A stretch of 64,000 bases of DNA, taken from Candidatus Binataceae bacterium. Its GTDB lineage: Bacteria; Desulfobacterota; Binatia; Binatales; Binataceae. This document shows, one piece after another, positions 33,588-43,042 of this stretch; positions within the stretch are counted from its first letter, which is position 1; each line of letters starts with the position of its first letter. The notes under the pieces are model-generated. The model saw only the letters and a list, made by a program, of their open reading frames with translations, made no database searches and was not told the DNA's origin. Made by a program: the position numbers and the translations under genes. The stretch is from the NCBI GenBank assembly GCA_035508495.1, contig DATJMX010000024.1, positions 1-64,000 on the forward strand, written 5' to 3'.

Positions 33588-36296
33588 TTAGAACGGCGAG
33601 TATGGCAGGGGCGGAGCGGTGGTGGCTTCGACGTGACCGTTGCCGGCTGCGCCCGCGATCTGCTCGAAGGCGTACGCAAACCCCACCAGCTCAGCGTCGG
33701 ACCACGCGCGTCCCATCAACTGGATGTTGATCGGCTGTCCGTCGTTGTTATAGCCGACTGGGAAAATCATGGTCGGTACGCCGTTGGAGGCCGAAGGCGT
33801 GTCGGAGCGGCCGAAACTCGCGAGGCTGCCGCCGCCGTCGTTGAGGCTGGTGTCGCTGAGCAGGCCCGGATAGACGACCGCGTCGACGCCCTTGCCGTCA
33901 GCCCCCGCCGTATCCATCCAGGTTTTCGTCGTCGCCTGGCGGCCGCGCAGATAATCGCGCCAAGCCTGGATCTGGGCGGCGGTGAGCTGCGCCGACGGTG
34001 TCGCCGAGCAGGTGCTCGCCGCGGCACGCACATATGGCACCTTCTTCTGCGAGCAGTTCACATCGACCGGCGTGTTGATCGCGAAGCCCTCCGTCGCGAG
34101 CTCGGGATGCGTCAGGATATACATCCACCATCCTTCCGACACTCTGTCGGTAGTGGGCGAGGCCGGCGAAGGCGGCGCATCGGCGCCGCCCGCGGTCACG
34201 CCCATATTCACGATCGTTGCCCCAGCCTGGGTGAAGTACTGGAGCGCCGCCATCTCGGCGCTGGTCGTGTTCGTGGTGCCGAACGGATCTACCCACGTCG
34301 AAGGGATGTAGCCGATACGCTTCCCTTTGAGCGCGTTGGGATCGAGCACCGTGCGCCAGTCGGTGGGAACTGTGCGGCCGGGCGCCGAGGTTTCAGGATC
34401 GGCGGGATCGGTCGCGACGACGACATTCAGGATGTCCGCAAGATCGGGTACCGAACGCGCCATCACGCCGCCGAAATCGGTCAGCCAGGTTAGTGGCATG
34501 ATGCCCGTGCCACTCTCGAGCCCGTTGGTGCCGCGCAGCGCGAACAGGCTCGCCGCGCTCGAGGGACCGTAGAGCGAATCACCCGTTTGCGAACCCATCG
34601 CGCCGGCGGCGAGGTTTGCTGCGAGCGCGCTGGCCGGACCGCCGCTCGACGCGATCGAGGTCTTCGACAGGTTGAACACGTTCCACACCTGTCCCCACGC
34701 GTCGTTCGAGTAGTTACCGCTTGTAGCGTATTCCTCCAAGGCGCCCTTGCCGATTATGACGGCGCCGGCCTGACGCAGCAGGTTGATCTGAAACGCATCA
34801 TGCAACGGATGGAAATTTGCGAACGTCATGCTGCCGTTGGTGGTCGCCATGTCGAACGTGTCGTAGAGATTCTTGACGACGATAGGAATACCGAGCAGCG
34901 GGCTCTTGTTGCCCTTCTTGCGAGCGGCGTCGGCGGCACGCGCCTGCGCCAGCGCGTTCGACGCGACGATCTCATACGAATGGAAGCCGAACTGGCCCTG
35001 GTCGTAGGCCGCGATGCGATCGAGGTAGGCCTGCGTAATCTCCGCCGAAGTCGTCACGCCCTTCTGCATGTCGGTACGCAACTGCTGAATGGTTTTGCCG
35101 ACCACGTTGTAGGTCGCCTTGGTGGTCGCGATCGTGTCGGGTGGCGATGGCGCCTGCGTTACGAGCAGCGTCTTGGCGTTCTTCAAGGTCGGTGTGCAAA
35201 GCGAGTAATCGAAGCCGTTGGCGGACAGTGCCGCCGGGCTGAAATTATCGATCGAGCAGATCTCTCCTATCGTCAGATCGCCAATCACCGGAGCGCTCGC
35301 GAGATCCGCGGCGGTTGCTTCAACCGAGGCTTGAGTGCTCGCGGAGGTTGATAGATTCACGCGGCCACCCAGCACGATGAAGTGCAGGAGCGAGCGCGTT
35401 TTCAGGGCCGGAATCGTTATCGTGTAGACGTACGCCTGGAAATTGCTGAAATGTCCCGTGTAAGTAATCGGGTTGGTGAAGCTGTTGTAAATCCAGTCGC
35501 CGACGAAGGTCATCGCGCCCTTGAACGGCGAGGGCGATCCGAGAACCGTCACCTGCGGGCCGCCGACCAGCGACGAGCCGGTCGCCGGTGTCGCAACGTC
35601 AACCCACGCGTCGGCCGGCGTGACGAGTGTGTCGCCGCTCGAAGTATTCACCACCGCGCTGAACCTGGAGCCTGATGCGCCCATTCCGGATTGCCCGCCG
35701 AACGCAACCTTGATCGTAATCGGCAAGAGCGTGGTGTTGGTGAAACTGTCGAGCCATCGGCCCCAGTTCGCATCGGTGTTGATCCAGACCGAGCGCGACA
35801 TCTTGATGCCGCCCAGGGTGATCGATTTGGTCGTCGTGAAACGGCTGGTGCCGTCGAATTGGAGACCGAAGCCGCGCATCATTTCGCCGTTGTAACGGCT
35901 CTTGGTGTAACCGGGTTGCAAAGGTGCAAGCGCCGGAATCAGCGGCTTGGGAATGGGCACCAGAACCTTGATTCCGCCGAAACCGTTGATCGCTGTGCTG
36001 AACGCTCCGGACTGTCCAGCAGGTGCGACTTGCGTGGCGCGGATACTGCCTGTGTCTACGACGGGCAGGGCGGCATCCTGAATCCCCCAGTAGGTACCGC
36101 TGGCGTCCACGACATAGTTGAATGCGCGCGCGGGCGTCGCTCGTATCATGACGAATAGTGAAAGTATCAATAGCCAGAAGTTAGTAGCGAGAAACGAACC
36201 TCGCCGCGGTTTGATCAGGATCTCCTTTCTGTTTTCGCTTTGACTGAGGTTGAGGTTTGAAACGATGGGCACACTGGCACGCCCCAGACCGAACAT
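33588..36296 (-). CDS. secreted amidase with N-terminal extension
   Basis: 902 residues. The ATG at 36296 has a GGAGGAG site. A signal sequence (FWLLILSLFVMIRATPARA) lies at about 40-58 behind an unusually long basic n-region. Residues about 60-380 are a beta-rich, Ser/Thr/Gly-rich extension unrelated to known catalytic domains. The C-terminal half is an amidase-signature enzyme: K in PIVVKNLYDT, the cis-Ser in SSGGPASALAAN and the nucleophilic Ser in SQTGDSLYG are in the expected order. It should hydrolyse amide bonds outside the cytoplasm. A strong terminator follows it. Confidence 0.87.
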   Translation of the reverse strand: MFGLGRASVPIVSNLNLSQSENRKEILIKPRRGSFLATNFWLLILSLFVMIRATPARAFNYVVDASGTYWGIQDAALPVVDTGSIRATQVAPAGQSGAFSTAINGFGGIKVLVPIPKPLIPALAPLQPGYTKSRYNGEMMRGFGLQFDGTSRFTTTKSITLGGIKMSRSVWINTDANWGRWLDSFTNTTLLPITIKVAFGGQSGMGASGSRFSAVVNTSSGDTLVTPADAWVDVATPATGSSLVGGPQVTVLGSPSPFKGAMTFVGDWIYNSFTNPITYTGHFSNFQAYVYTITIPALKTRSLLHFIVLGGRVNLSTSASTQASVEATAADLASAPVIGDLTIGEICSIDNFSPAALSANGFDYSLCTPTLKNAKTLLVTQAPSPPDTIATTKATYNVVGKTIQQLRTDMQKGVTTSAEITQAYLDRIAAYDQGQFGFHSYEIVASNALAQARAADAARKKGNKSPLLGIPIVVKNLYDTFDMATTNGSMTFANFHPLHDAFQINLLRQAGAVIIGKGALEEYATSGNYSNDAWGQVWNVFNLSKTSIASSGGPASALAANLAAGAMGSQTGDSLYGPSSAASLFALRGTNGLESGTGIMPLTWLTDFGGVMARSVPDLADILNVVVATDPADPETSAPGRTVPTDWRTVLDPNALKGKRIGYIPSTWVDPFGTTNTTSAEMAALQYFTQAGATIVNMGVTAGGADAPPSPASPTTDRVSEGWWMYILTHPELATEGFAINTPVDVNCSQKKVPYVRAAASTCSATPSAQLTAAQIQAWRDYLRGRQATTKTWMDTAGADGKGVDAVVYPGLLSDTSLNDGGGSLASFGRSDTPSASNGVPTMIFPVGYNNDGQPINIQLMGRAWSDAELVGFAYAFEQIAGAAGNGHVEATTAPPLPYSPF

Positions 36297-36827
36297 AGAC
36301 TCCTCCCGAAAATGTTAACGAGCAGACAAACGACCACAAGTCCGCCGGAACCGTCCGGGCGTGAACAAGCCCGCACGACGCCAGCGAGAGCCGCGAGCGG
36401 TTCGAGCAAATCACAGGCCAGTGGGTTTGAGGTGCGGTGGACGACGAGATTATCTGGAATTATATGGACGCGCGCCGCACTCGGTTAACTCATTGCGGGA
36501 GTGGCGCTGCCTCGGCGTTCACCATGTGATGACAAGATCGCGCGCATGGACAACAAACGAGCACCAAGTTTCACTGCCTGTGAAATTGGCAATGTACTAC
36601 TCACTCGCCAATGATAATGAGGACGCGTCGTACATTAGGGCGATAGAAAATCAGTCTCGAGACAACTGCGGCTTATGCAGATCGGACCGGCGGTACAAGG
36701 TTTTTAACCGCAGCCCTTTTCTGGTTTTTGCGCTGGCCCTGTGCAAGTTTGAGTTCCGCGTGAACACGAATCGGTTTGATAATCCTGCACAGCGAATTGC
36801 AACCCCACACCAAAGGGAGAAGAGACT
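36297..36827. other. intergenic region between divergent genes
   Basis: About 530 bases between the leftward secreted amidase and the rightward membrane protein. Several short frames cross it but none has a family signature. It is slightly AT-rich and likely contains both promoters. I see no hairpin, repeat or RNA gene. Confidence 0.4.
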
Positions 36828-37493
36828 ATGGGGAGTGGAACCAAGACCTTTATCGTGACGCTGGCTGGAATCGGTGTTCTTTTCCTGTTGGCGGCCTATC
36901 AGGCCGATGCGAACAGCACCTCCGCACATGATTTCGGCGCGATGGTGGGACACGCCCTGTTTCGATGCATCGTTGCCGGAATCGTTACGGGCCTGGTAGC
37001 GAGCTGGCTCGACTGGTCGTGGGGCGGAATCATTGTCTTGTTCGTGATCGTTCTTGTCGTGATCAGTAATGCGCTCAATCATGCGATCGATGCACGGACC
37101 GCGTCCGCCGCTTCGGTTGACGGCGAATGGGTGGGGCGGGGCGAACGGACAGTGTGCGGGAATTCACAGGGCACCGTCGATGTTTCAATCACGGTCAGCA
37201 CGCAAGCCAAACAGGCGGGCTGTCCGGATTGTCTGCCAACGACGTACGCGTCGCTGAATGTTAACGGCGAATCGTCAAATCAACTGGTCAATGTCGCGGA
37301 AAACGGCGCGATGAATAGCGGCCTCAACAACATCGGCAGCGGCCAGTCGAGCTCCTGGTTTGTCGCCTTGACGAGATCGGGCGGGCCGTTCCACGGATAC
37401 CAGCTGAGTGGCGTGCTCGAGCGAATGAACTTCGACTGCCGCAATCTCGGCACGACCGGCGACAAGGTCAGCGTCCAGCTGCATCGGCCGTAG
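36828..37493 (+). CDS. inner-membrane protein of unknown function
   Basis: 221 residues. The ATG follows a GGGAGAAGAG site. There are three likely membrane helices in the first 90 residues (TFIVTLAGIGVLFLLAA, IVAGIVTGLVASWL, IIVLFVIVLVVISNAL). About 130 residues then lie outside, with Cys in VCGNSQG, GCPDC and FDCRN that could form disulfides. The extra-membrane part is rich in Ser and Asn, with SSNQLVNVAENGAMNSGLNN. I do not recognise the family. It is followed by the leftward alcohol dehydrogenase gene and has no operon partner. Confidence 0.7.
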   Translation: MGSGTKTFIVTLAGIGVLFLLAAYQADANSTSAHDFGAMVGHALFRCIVAGIVTGLVASWLDWSWGGIIVLFVIVLVVISNALNHAIDARTASAASVDGEWVGRGERTVCGNSQGTVDVSITVSTQAKQAGCPDCLPTTYASLNVNGESSNQLVNVAENGAMNSGLNNIGSGQSSSWFVALTRSGGPFHGYQLSGVLERMNFDCRNLGTTGDKVSVQLHRP

Positions 37494-37528
37494 CGCGGCC
37501 GCGGAAAGTTCGAACGCCTCGTATCGAG

Positions 37529-38611
37529 CTATTGGCCCGGGATCAGCGCGGCTCGCGTCACTTCGCGACGTTCGCTTTTGTCGAGCGCTTCGGCGGCGCG
37601 CGACAGTGGGAACTTGGCGTCGCACAGCTCCATGTACGGATAGCGATCGATGTGCTGCGAAAGGAAATCGAGCGACTTGTTCAGGTAGTGGGGCGGATAA
37701 GTGGCGATGCCGTGAATCTCGATCGACTTGAACGTCACCATCGATGGTGCGATCGGCGCCGTCATTCCGCCCGAGATGTTGCCAAGCTCGAGCACGCGGC
37801 CGCCGTTGCGCACGAGGCTGATAGAATCGATAAACGCCTCAGGAATGCCGGCCACTTCGAGCACCACGTCGGGGCCTTTACCGCCCGTCAGCTCGCGCAC
37901 CCTGACCTGGCGCGACTTGAAATCCGGATACTGGCGCAGATCGATCACCTGGTCGGCGCCGAATCGCTTCGCCTGAGATAACCGCAAGTCAACGCCGTCG
38001 ATCGCGATCACGCTTGCGCCGCGCGCCTTCGCGATCGCCATCGCATGCAGTCCGAGTCCGCCCGCGCCCAGCACCAGCAGCTTTTCGCCGTATGCAACAC
38101 GGCCGCGATCGAGCGCCCAATAGACCTGCGACATCGCGCAGTTGGCCGACGCGGCAATCAAATCCGGAACGTTGTGGGGGATTCGATAGAAATGCTGATC
38201 GGGCTTGATGAAATAGTGCGTCGCGAAAGTCGCGGTGAAATGCGGCGGAACCTTGGGATGGCCCGCGCCCATCACGCGATTCAGGCATCCCGCCTGGTTG
38301 CCTTCGACGCAGTTCTCGCAGCGGTTGCATACCGTGTAGTACACCGGCGCGATTCGATCGCCTTCCTTGACCGCGACTCCCGCCCAATCCTTCGTCACGC
38401 CCGGCCCGAGGCTGTCGATCACGCCCGCCATCTCGTGCCCCGGCATGATGCCGCGCCGGCCGAACTCGCCCTTCCACATATGCACTTCGGAGCCGCAGAT
38501 GTTGGTCTGCGTAACTCGCGCAATGAGCCCACCAGGTACGGGCGCGGGAACGTCGTACTCGAAGAACTCGATCTTGTGGCCCTCGGGAATGAAAGCAATT
38601 GAACCCTTCAT
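37529..38611 (-). CDS. zinc-dependent alcohol dehydrogenase (MDR family)
   Basis: 360 residues of the medium-chain dehydrogenase family. The catalytic zinc site has C39 and GHE (H58, E59), the structural zinc is C95-x2-C98-x2-C101-x7-C109, and the NAD-binding motif is VLGAGGLGLHA at about 175. It oxidises an alcohol or reduces an aldehyde or ketone with NAD(P). It follows the flavin oxidoreductase gene by about 20 bases on the same strand with a GAGGA site, so the two may work on one substrate. The exact substrate cannot be read from the sequence. Confidence 0.92.
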   Translation of the reverse strand: MKGSIAFIPEGHKIEFFEYDVPAPVPGGLIARVTQTNICGSEVHMWKGEFGRRGIMPGHEMAGVIDSLGPGVTKDWAGVAVKEGDRIAPVYYTVCNRCENCVEGNQAGCLNRVMGAGHPKVPPHFTATFATHYFIKPDQHFYRIPHNVPDLIAASANCAMSQVYWALDRGRVAYGEKLLVLGAGGLGLHAMAIAKARGASVIAIDGVDLRLSQAKRFGADQVIDLRQYPDFKSRQVRVRELTGGKGPDVVLEVAGIPEAFIDSISLVRNGGRVLELGNISGGMTAPIAPSMVTFKSIEIHGIATYPPHYLNKSLDFLSQHIDRYPYMELCDAKFPLSRAAEALDKSERREVTRAALIPGQ

Positions 38612-38631
38612 CGCTCAGTCCTCTTCGCAAT

Positions 38632-39789
38632 TCAGGCGGGCGTCTCAGTTGCAGTAACCGATGACGCTTGCGTCTTCTGAAAATGTGGAATGACGTATTT
38701 TCCGAAAAGATCGATCGAGTGCATCGTCTTCTCGTGCGGAATCGACCAGAACTGCATCATCGCGAGGAACTGGTCGAGCCGTGCTTCCTTCTGGATACGC
38801 TCGAGCTGGCGAATCGCGCTGTCGGGGCTGCCGCAGATGCACATCCCGTGTTCGATCAATGAATCGATGGTCACCTTGCTCGGGTCGAGGCCCTCGTACT
38901 GCTTCGGCAACTCGGGCATCTCACCGCGCGCGGAATCCTTCGGATCGACGCCGGTCTTTTTCGCCTCGAGCACCGGTGAATTCACCCGCAGTGTCGTGCC
39001 GACGTACGACATGAACGCGCGTTCGGCCTCGTCGCGCGCCAGCTTGTCGGTGTCGGCGATATGTGTCATCGAAAACGCGCCGGCGCGGCTGTTCACGAAC
39101 GCGCCGTAGGGCTTCGCCGACTTCAGCGCGTTGCGATACGTCGCGACGCGGCGCCCAAGATGCTCCGGCGTCACGAGCAGGGTGAACGAAAGCAGCCCCA
39201 GGCCGAGCTTGCCCGCGAGCTCGTGAGTATCGTCGCTGGTGCACGCGACCCACATCGGTGGATGCGGCTTCTGTATCGGCATCGGCACGACAGTGCGTTC
39301 GGGGATATCGAAGTATTTGCCCTTGTAAGAGAACGTGCCGTTCTTGCTCTTCCAGATCGTCGTGATGATGTCGAGCGCTTCTTCCCATCGCGCGCGGGTT
39401 TCCTTGTACGGGATGCCGAAGCCGCCCAGCTCGACCTGCGTGATCGATCTGCCGGTGCCGACTTCGACGCGGCCGTTGCTCAGGATGTCGAGGGTCGCGA
39501 TGCGCTCCGCGATCCGCACCGGATGGTTGTAGGGAAACGGCAGCAGCACGACGGCGTGACCGATTTTGATCTTGCTGGTGCGCTGTGAAATCGCACCGTA
39601 CAGGACCTCGGGCGCTGAGGCGTGCGCGAACCCAACCTGAAAGTGATGCTCTACTGTCCAGAAGTGAGTGAAGCCGACTTCCTCGGCGCGTTCGACCTGG
39701 CGCATCACATCGTGAAAGGCCTGGTACTCGCGCTCGCGATGCTTGAGCGGACTGTCGACCTGGATCTCATAGAAAATCCCGAATTCCAT
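38632..39789 (-). CDS. LLM-class flavin-dependent oxidoreductase
   Basis: 385 residues of the bacterial luciferase-like monooxygenase family. Characteristic parts are MEFGIFYEIQVDSP at the start, HFWTVEHHFQ, KIGHAVVLLPFPYNHPVR, NGRVEVGTGRS and PHPPMWVACTSDD. It is predicted to bind FMN (or F420) and carry out a monooxygenation or dehydrogenation in the cytoplasm. A GGAGGAG site stands just upstream of the ATG. It is the first gene of a pair with the alcohol dehydrogenase, which may oxidise or reduce the product. The next rightward genes (39983 on) are divergent. Confidence 0.9.
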   Translation of the reverse strand: MEFGIFYEIQVDSPLKHREREYQAFHDVMRQVERAEEVGFTHFWTVEHHFQVGFAHASAPEVLYGAISQRTSKIKIGHAVVLLPFPYNHPVRIAERIATLDILSNGRVEVGTGRSITQVELGGFGIPYKETRARWEEALDIITTIWKSKNGTFSYKGKYFDIPERTVVPMPIQKPHPPMWVACTSDDTHELAGKLGLGLLSFTLLVTPEHLGRRVATYRNALKSAKPYGAFVNSRAGAFSMTHIADTDKLARDEAERAFMSYVGTTLRVNSPVLEAKKTGVDPKDSARGEMPELPKQYEGLDPSKVTIDSLIEHGMCICGSPDSAIRQLERIQKEARLDQFLAMMQFWSIPHEKTMHSIDLFGKYVIPHFQKTQASSVTATETPA

Positions 39790-39982
39790 GATTCTCCTCC
39801 ATGGCCGCCGCTGCGATGCGCTCAGCTCGAAGCGCCGATGCAGCGCCGCGTTGATCTGATTCGGACTTTACGATTGTTGCGGGGAATTTGTATAGCGCGC
39901 GAATCGCTTGAGAAGACCCGAGTTCGATTGCCCGCGACGGCGAAGCTGCGGTAGGTGTGAGCGAACGCGCGTTGGTGTTTCA

Positions 39983-40384
39983 ATGATTCCAGCAAGGCAG
40001 CTTTTGAATGAAGTCGTGAACTCGCTCCGAAACGTGATCGGGCCTGCGATCGCAGAGCCGTATCCCAAGGCGCAGGCGTTCATGGCCGCGGTGATCCTCG
40101 AATTCGTCGCGCGGCAGGTCGATGAACGAAGTGATATCGCCGCAGGCAAAGCCCAGGCGATCGCATCGCTGTTCACGGAGCTCGGGCAGCTCGCGGTCAC
40201 AAAACGAGTCGCGAAGGATATCGCGCCGAACGAGGAAGGACTATCGCAATTGATCGAACGACTATACGCGCAGCGTCAGGAACTTGGTGAGGAAGCATTC
40301 GGCGCCGCAAACAGCGCCGTTAGACACGCGCTGCGCCAGCTTCTCAACGAGGATTTGAAAGTCGCAGCCAAGGGCGAGGGCTGA
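39983..40384 (+). CDS. DUF6285-like small helical protein
   Basis: 133 residues from the ATG at 39983; the frame extends upstream without a better start. It is highly helical (QLLNEVVNSLRNVIGPAI, then repeated Ala/Glu-rich helices). I recall similar proteins (DUF6285) lying directly beside APH-type phosphotransferases in acyl-CoA catabolic clusters, and here the next gene is one, with a gap of a single base. Function unknown; an accessory subunit of the phosphotransferase is plausible, and the family name is from memory. Confidence 0.68.
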   Translation: MIPARQLLNEVVNSLRNVIGPAIAEPYPKAQAFMAAVILEFVARQVDERSDIAAGKAQAIASLFTELGQLAVTKRVAKDIAPNEEGLSQLIERLYAQRQELGEEAFGAANSAVRHALRQLLNEDLKVAAKGEG

Positions 40385-40385
40385 G

Positions 40386-41420
40386 ATGGCGGACGATCGT
40401 TCCACGCAGGAAAAAATTCGCGACTACCTGATGGGCAGGATGCCCGCGGCACGGAACCTTGCGCTTTCCGACTTCGTTCACACCGCAGGCGGATGGTCGC
40501 ACGAGATCTACATCTTCTATGCGAACTGGGATGAGGACGGGCGCACGGAGCGCCGCGGTTTTTGCCTGCGCAAGGATCCCGGTGCAGGTCTCCTGCGTGA
40601 GCTGTCGAGCCTTGAAGAGCAGTTCCGCGTGATCAAGGCGCTCGAGAACACGCCGGCGCCGACGCCGAAAGCGTATTGGTACGAACCCGATCCGGCGCTG
40701 CTGGGCGGTCCGTTTTTCGTCATGGAAAAAGTCGAGGGCGAGGTTCCCAACCCATGGTCGCGCGCGGGCAAGCAGTTTTACGCCGAGGCCAACAAGCGCG
40801 GAAAGCTGCCGCTCAGTTTTATCGAAGCGCTCGCAGCGTTGCACAATCTCGACTGGCGCGCGGCGGGCCTCGATTTCATCGGCGTTCCCGAGGCGGGCAA
40901 GGATTTCGCGCTGCGCGAGATCGCGAAGTGGGAAAGACTGATTCGCGAATCGATTCGCAAGCCCGAACCGGTTCTCACTGAGATTCTGATGTGGCTTCGC
41001 GCCAACGCTCCGGCGGTGCAGCGCCTGGCGTTCGTTCACGGGGCGTATCGGACCGGCAATCTGATCGTGAAAGATGACGCAATCGCCGCGGTCATCGACT
41101 GGGAGCTGCAGGTGATCGGCGACCCGATGTACGACGTCGCGTACGTGCTATCCGACCTGAACCGCGAAGGATCGCCGCTCCTGTCATGCGTCGTGGAGCG
41201 CGATTTCTTTCTCGATACGTACCAGAAACTCACAGGCCTCGAGATCGATCTCGAAGTCTGCCGCTACTATGAAATTCTCTACATGATGCGCAGCACGGCG
41301 TTCTGGCTGAGCGCATCGGGATTGTTTGCCGAGGGCCGCAACAAGGATTTGCGTCTCGCGCGGACTACCTATTCAGTTCCGGTTGTACTCGACATGGCTG
41401 CGCGAGCGCTCGGATTCTGA
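40386..41420 (+). CDS. APH-family phosphotransferase lacking the catalytic Asp
   Basis: 344 residues of the aminoglycoside-phosphotransferase/choline-kinase-like family, similar to the kinase part of ACAD10-type proteins. The nucleotide-binding Lys is probably K63 (CLRKDP) and the metal-binding DWE (D238) is present. The Brenner motif reads HGAYRTGN: Ala220 stands where kinases have the catalytic Asp (HGDxxxxN), and the codon is an unambiguous GCG. It may be a pseudokinase or use another residue. It follows the DUF6285-like gene by one base. The intact homologue at 52265 keeps the Asp. Confidence 0.85.
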   Translation: MADDRSTQEKIRDYLMGRMPAARNLALSDFVHTAGGWSHEIYIFYANWDEDGRTERRGFCLRKDPGAGLLRELSSLEEQFRVIKALENTPAPTPKAYWYEPDPALLGGPFFVMEKVEGEVPNPWSRAGKQFYAEANKRGKLPLSFIEALAALHNLDWRAAGLDFIGVPEAGKDFALREIAKWERLIRESIRKPEPVLTEILMWLRANAPAVQRLAFVHGAYRTGNLIVKDDAIAAVIDWELQVIGDPMYDVAYVLSDLNREGSPLLSCVVERDFFLDTYQKLTGLEIDLEVCRYYEILYMMRSTAFWLSASGLFAEGRNKDLRLARTTYSVPVVLDMAARALGF

Positions 41421-41444
41421 GCAAGACGAAACAGGAGGTTTGAG

Positions 41445-42560
41445 ATGCTCAGTTCGTGGGATGAAATGATGTGCCATCAGTTGCCCGCGACGATGGACCA
41501 TGTGCATACCGACAATCCCGAGTGGACCGAGCGCATCTATATCAGTATCTACAACGTCCGCGACAAGGATACGATTCTGGGTATCGGCATCGGACAGTAT
41601 CCCAACAAGAATGTGCAGGACGGTTTCGTAACGGTCTGGCATCAGGGCAAGCAGTACAACTTTCGCGCCTCACGCACGTTGCGTCCGCGATTCGACGAAG
41701 TAAAGATCGGGCCGCTCTCAGTTGAGGTGCTCGAAGGGATGCGCCGCGTGCGAATCTGTCTGGGCGACAACCCGTCCAGCATCAGGCTTGACGCGGAGTG
41801 GATTGCGACGATGAATCCGCACGAGGAAGAGCACGATTTTCGCCAGAGCGGCGGCAAAGTGGTGCAGGATATTTCTCGTTTCGACCAGGTCGGCCGCGTG
41901 CGCGGCATGCTCGAAGTCGGCGGCAAGAAACTGGAGCTGACTGAAGATGCATGGTGGACGCATCGCGATCGCTCGTGGGGCACGCGCCGGCCTCTACGCA
42001 CCGATGCGTCGGACTCCAAGCGCACGACCTTCGCGCCGTTTCTGTTCAGTTGGTCGGCGGCGCAGTTTCGCGATTACGCACTTCATTGGCGCTTCGTCGA
42101 ACGCGGTCCCGGCAAGTATAGCTACTTGAGCGGCGAGAAAGTTGCGCCGTTCGGCGCGAACGCGGATCCAGGCTGGCTCGTCGAGCGCACCGAACAGGAA
42201 TTTCGATGGGACGCGTCAGGTCCGGTGCAGACGCTGAAGGGCGGCGATATTGAACTATTCTTCAAGAACGGAGAACGCCGCGAAGTATCGTTTGTTACTC
42301 ATTCGCCGCGATGGCATTTGAAGGGCGGAGGCTACGGCGGCTATCGCGGATGGTATCACGGCGACCACAAGGGCGAATACTATTTCGAGCACGATATCTG
42401 GGATCTCAGCGATCCGAAGACGCTCGCCGAAGCCAGCACGCTTAGCGATCACTTGATCGAATGGCGCAGCGGAAATGATATCGGCTTCGGAATAATGGAA
42501 TACGGCGTCGGCCCCGGTTACTACAAATACAAAGACCTTCAGCACCTGCCGACTTTCTAA
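41445..42560 (+). CDS. lipocalin-like (AttH/CrtC-type) protein
   Basis: 371 residues. The AGGAGG site before the ATG fixes the start. The sequence is all-beta in character, and the segment DRSWGTR matches the WGxR-type signature that I associate with the AttH/CrtC lipocalin-like family. Members include carotenoid hydratase and uncharacterised lipid-related proteins. There is no signal peptide, so it is likely cytoplasmic. It follows the phosphotransferase gene, whose product may act on the same substrate. The C-terminus ends in a Tyr/Gly-rich GPGYYKYKDLQ. Exact activity is unknown. Confidence 0.7.
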   Translation: MLSSWDEMMCHQLPATMDHVHTDNPEWTERIYISIYNVRDKDTILGIGIGQYPNKNVQDGFVTVWHQGKQYNFRASRTLRPRFDEVKIGPLSVEVLEGMRRVRICLGDNPSSIRLDAEWIATMNPHEEEHDFRQSGGKVVQDISRFDQVGRVRGMLEVGGKKLELTEDAWWTHRDRSWGTRRPLRTDASDSKRTTFAPFLFSWSAAQFRDYALHWRFVERGPGKYSYLSGEKVAPFGANADPGWLVERTEQEFRWDASGPVQTLKGGDIELFFKNGERREVSFVTHSPRWHLKGGGYGGYRGWYHGDHKGEYYFEHDIWDLSDPKTLAEASTLSDHLIEWRSGNDIGFGIMEYGVGPGYYKYKDLQHLPTF

Positions 42561-42561
42561 T

Positions 42562-43023
42562 TTGCAGATCAGAGAAACTCAGGTTCTTTATGCACTTCTG
42601 TTCACGGTGCTTACCGTGCTGGGAGTGGCCGCGGTCGGGGCTCGCTATTTTCCGGGTCTCAGGGTTCGTGCCTTCGACGTCATCGAGAGTCTGGCGTCGG
42701 CTGCGGTGTTCGTCGTGTTCTACTACTACGGCGATATCGCATACGACAAGGTGGCGGCGGAACTAGGCGAGCACGTCGCTCAAATAGCGATCGCTGTGGT
42801 GGCGGTCGCGACGGGGGCGTTTATGCACTGGTTCAAACGAAGGAATCTGATGTTGTACGCGTTGATAGAGGTCGCGTTCGGAGTCGCGTCGGCGTTCAGT
42901 ATATCTCAAAGCATGAACACCTCGTCGATACTACTCACTCAAGTCGCCGCCCTGGTAGGCTGCGCCTTCATCGTTTCGCGGGGGCTGGACAATCTGGCGC
43001 TGACGCAGAGGCCGGCTCAGTAA
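42562..43023 (+). CDS. small integral membrane protein
   Basis: 153 residues from a TTG start one base after the preceding stop. Four likely membrane helices: about 8-24, 40-56, 73-90 and 98-115. There are no catalytic motifs that I recognise. The coupling to the lipocalin-like gene suggests the same transcript. No ribosome site stands out, consistent with translational coupling. Function unknown. Confidence 0.62.
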   Translation: MQIRETQVLYALLFTVLTVLGVAAVGARYFPGLRVRAFDVIESLASAAVFVVFYYYGDIAYDKVAAELGEHVAQIAIAVVAVATGAFMHWFKRRNLMLYALIEVAFGVASAFSISQSMNTSSILLTQVAALVGCAFIVSRGLDNLALTQRPAQ

Positions 43024-43042
43024 AGGATCAAATGGTCCTCAG

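Noticed and set aside
36361..36858. 165-codon rightward frame upstream of the membrane protein
   Set aside because: It overlaps the start of the supported gene and has composition unlike a real protein.
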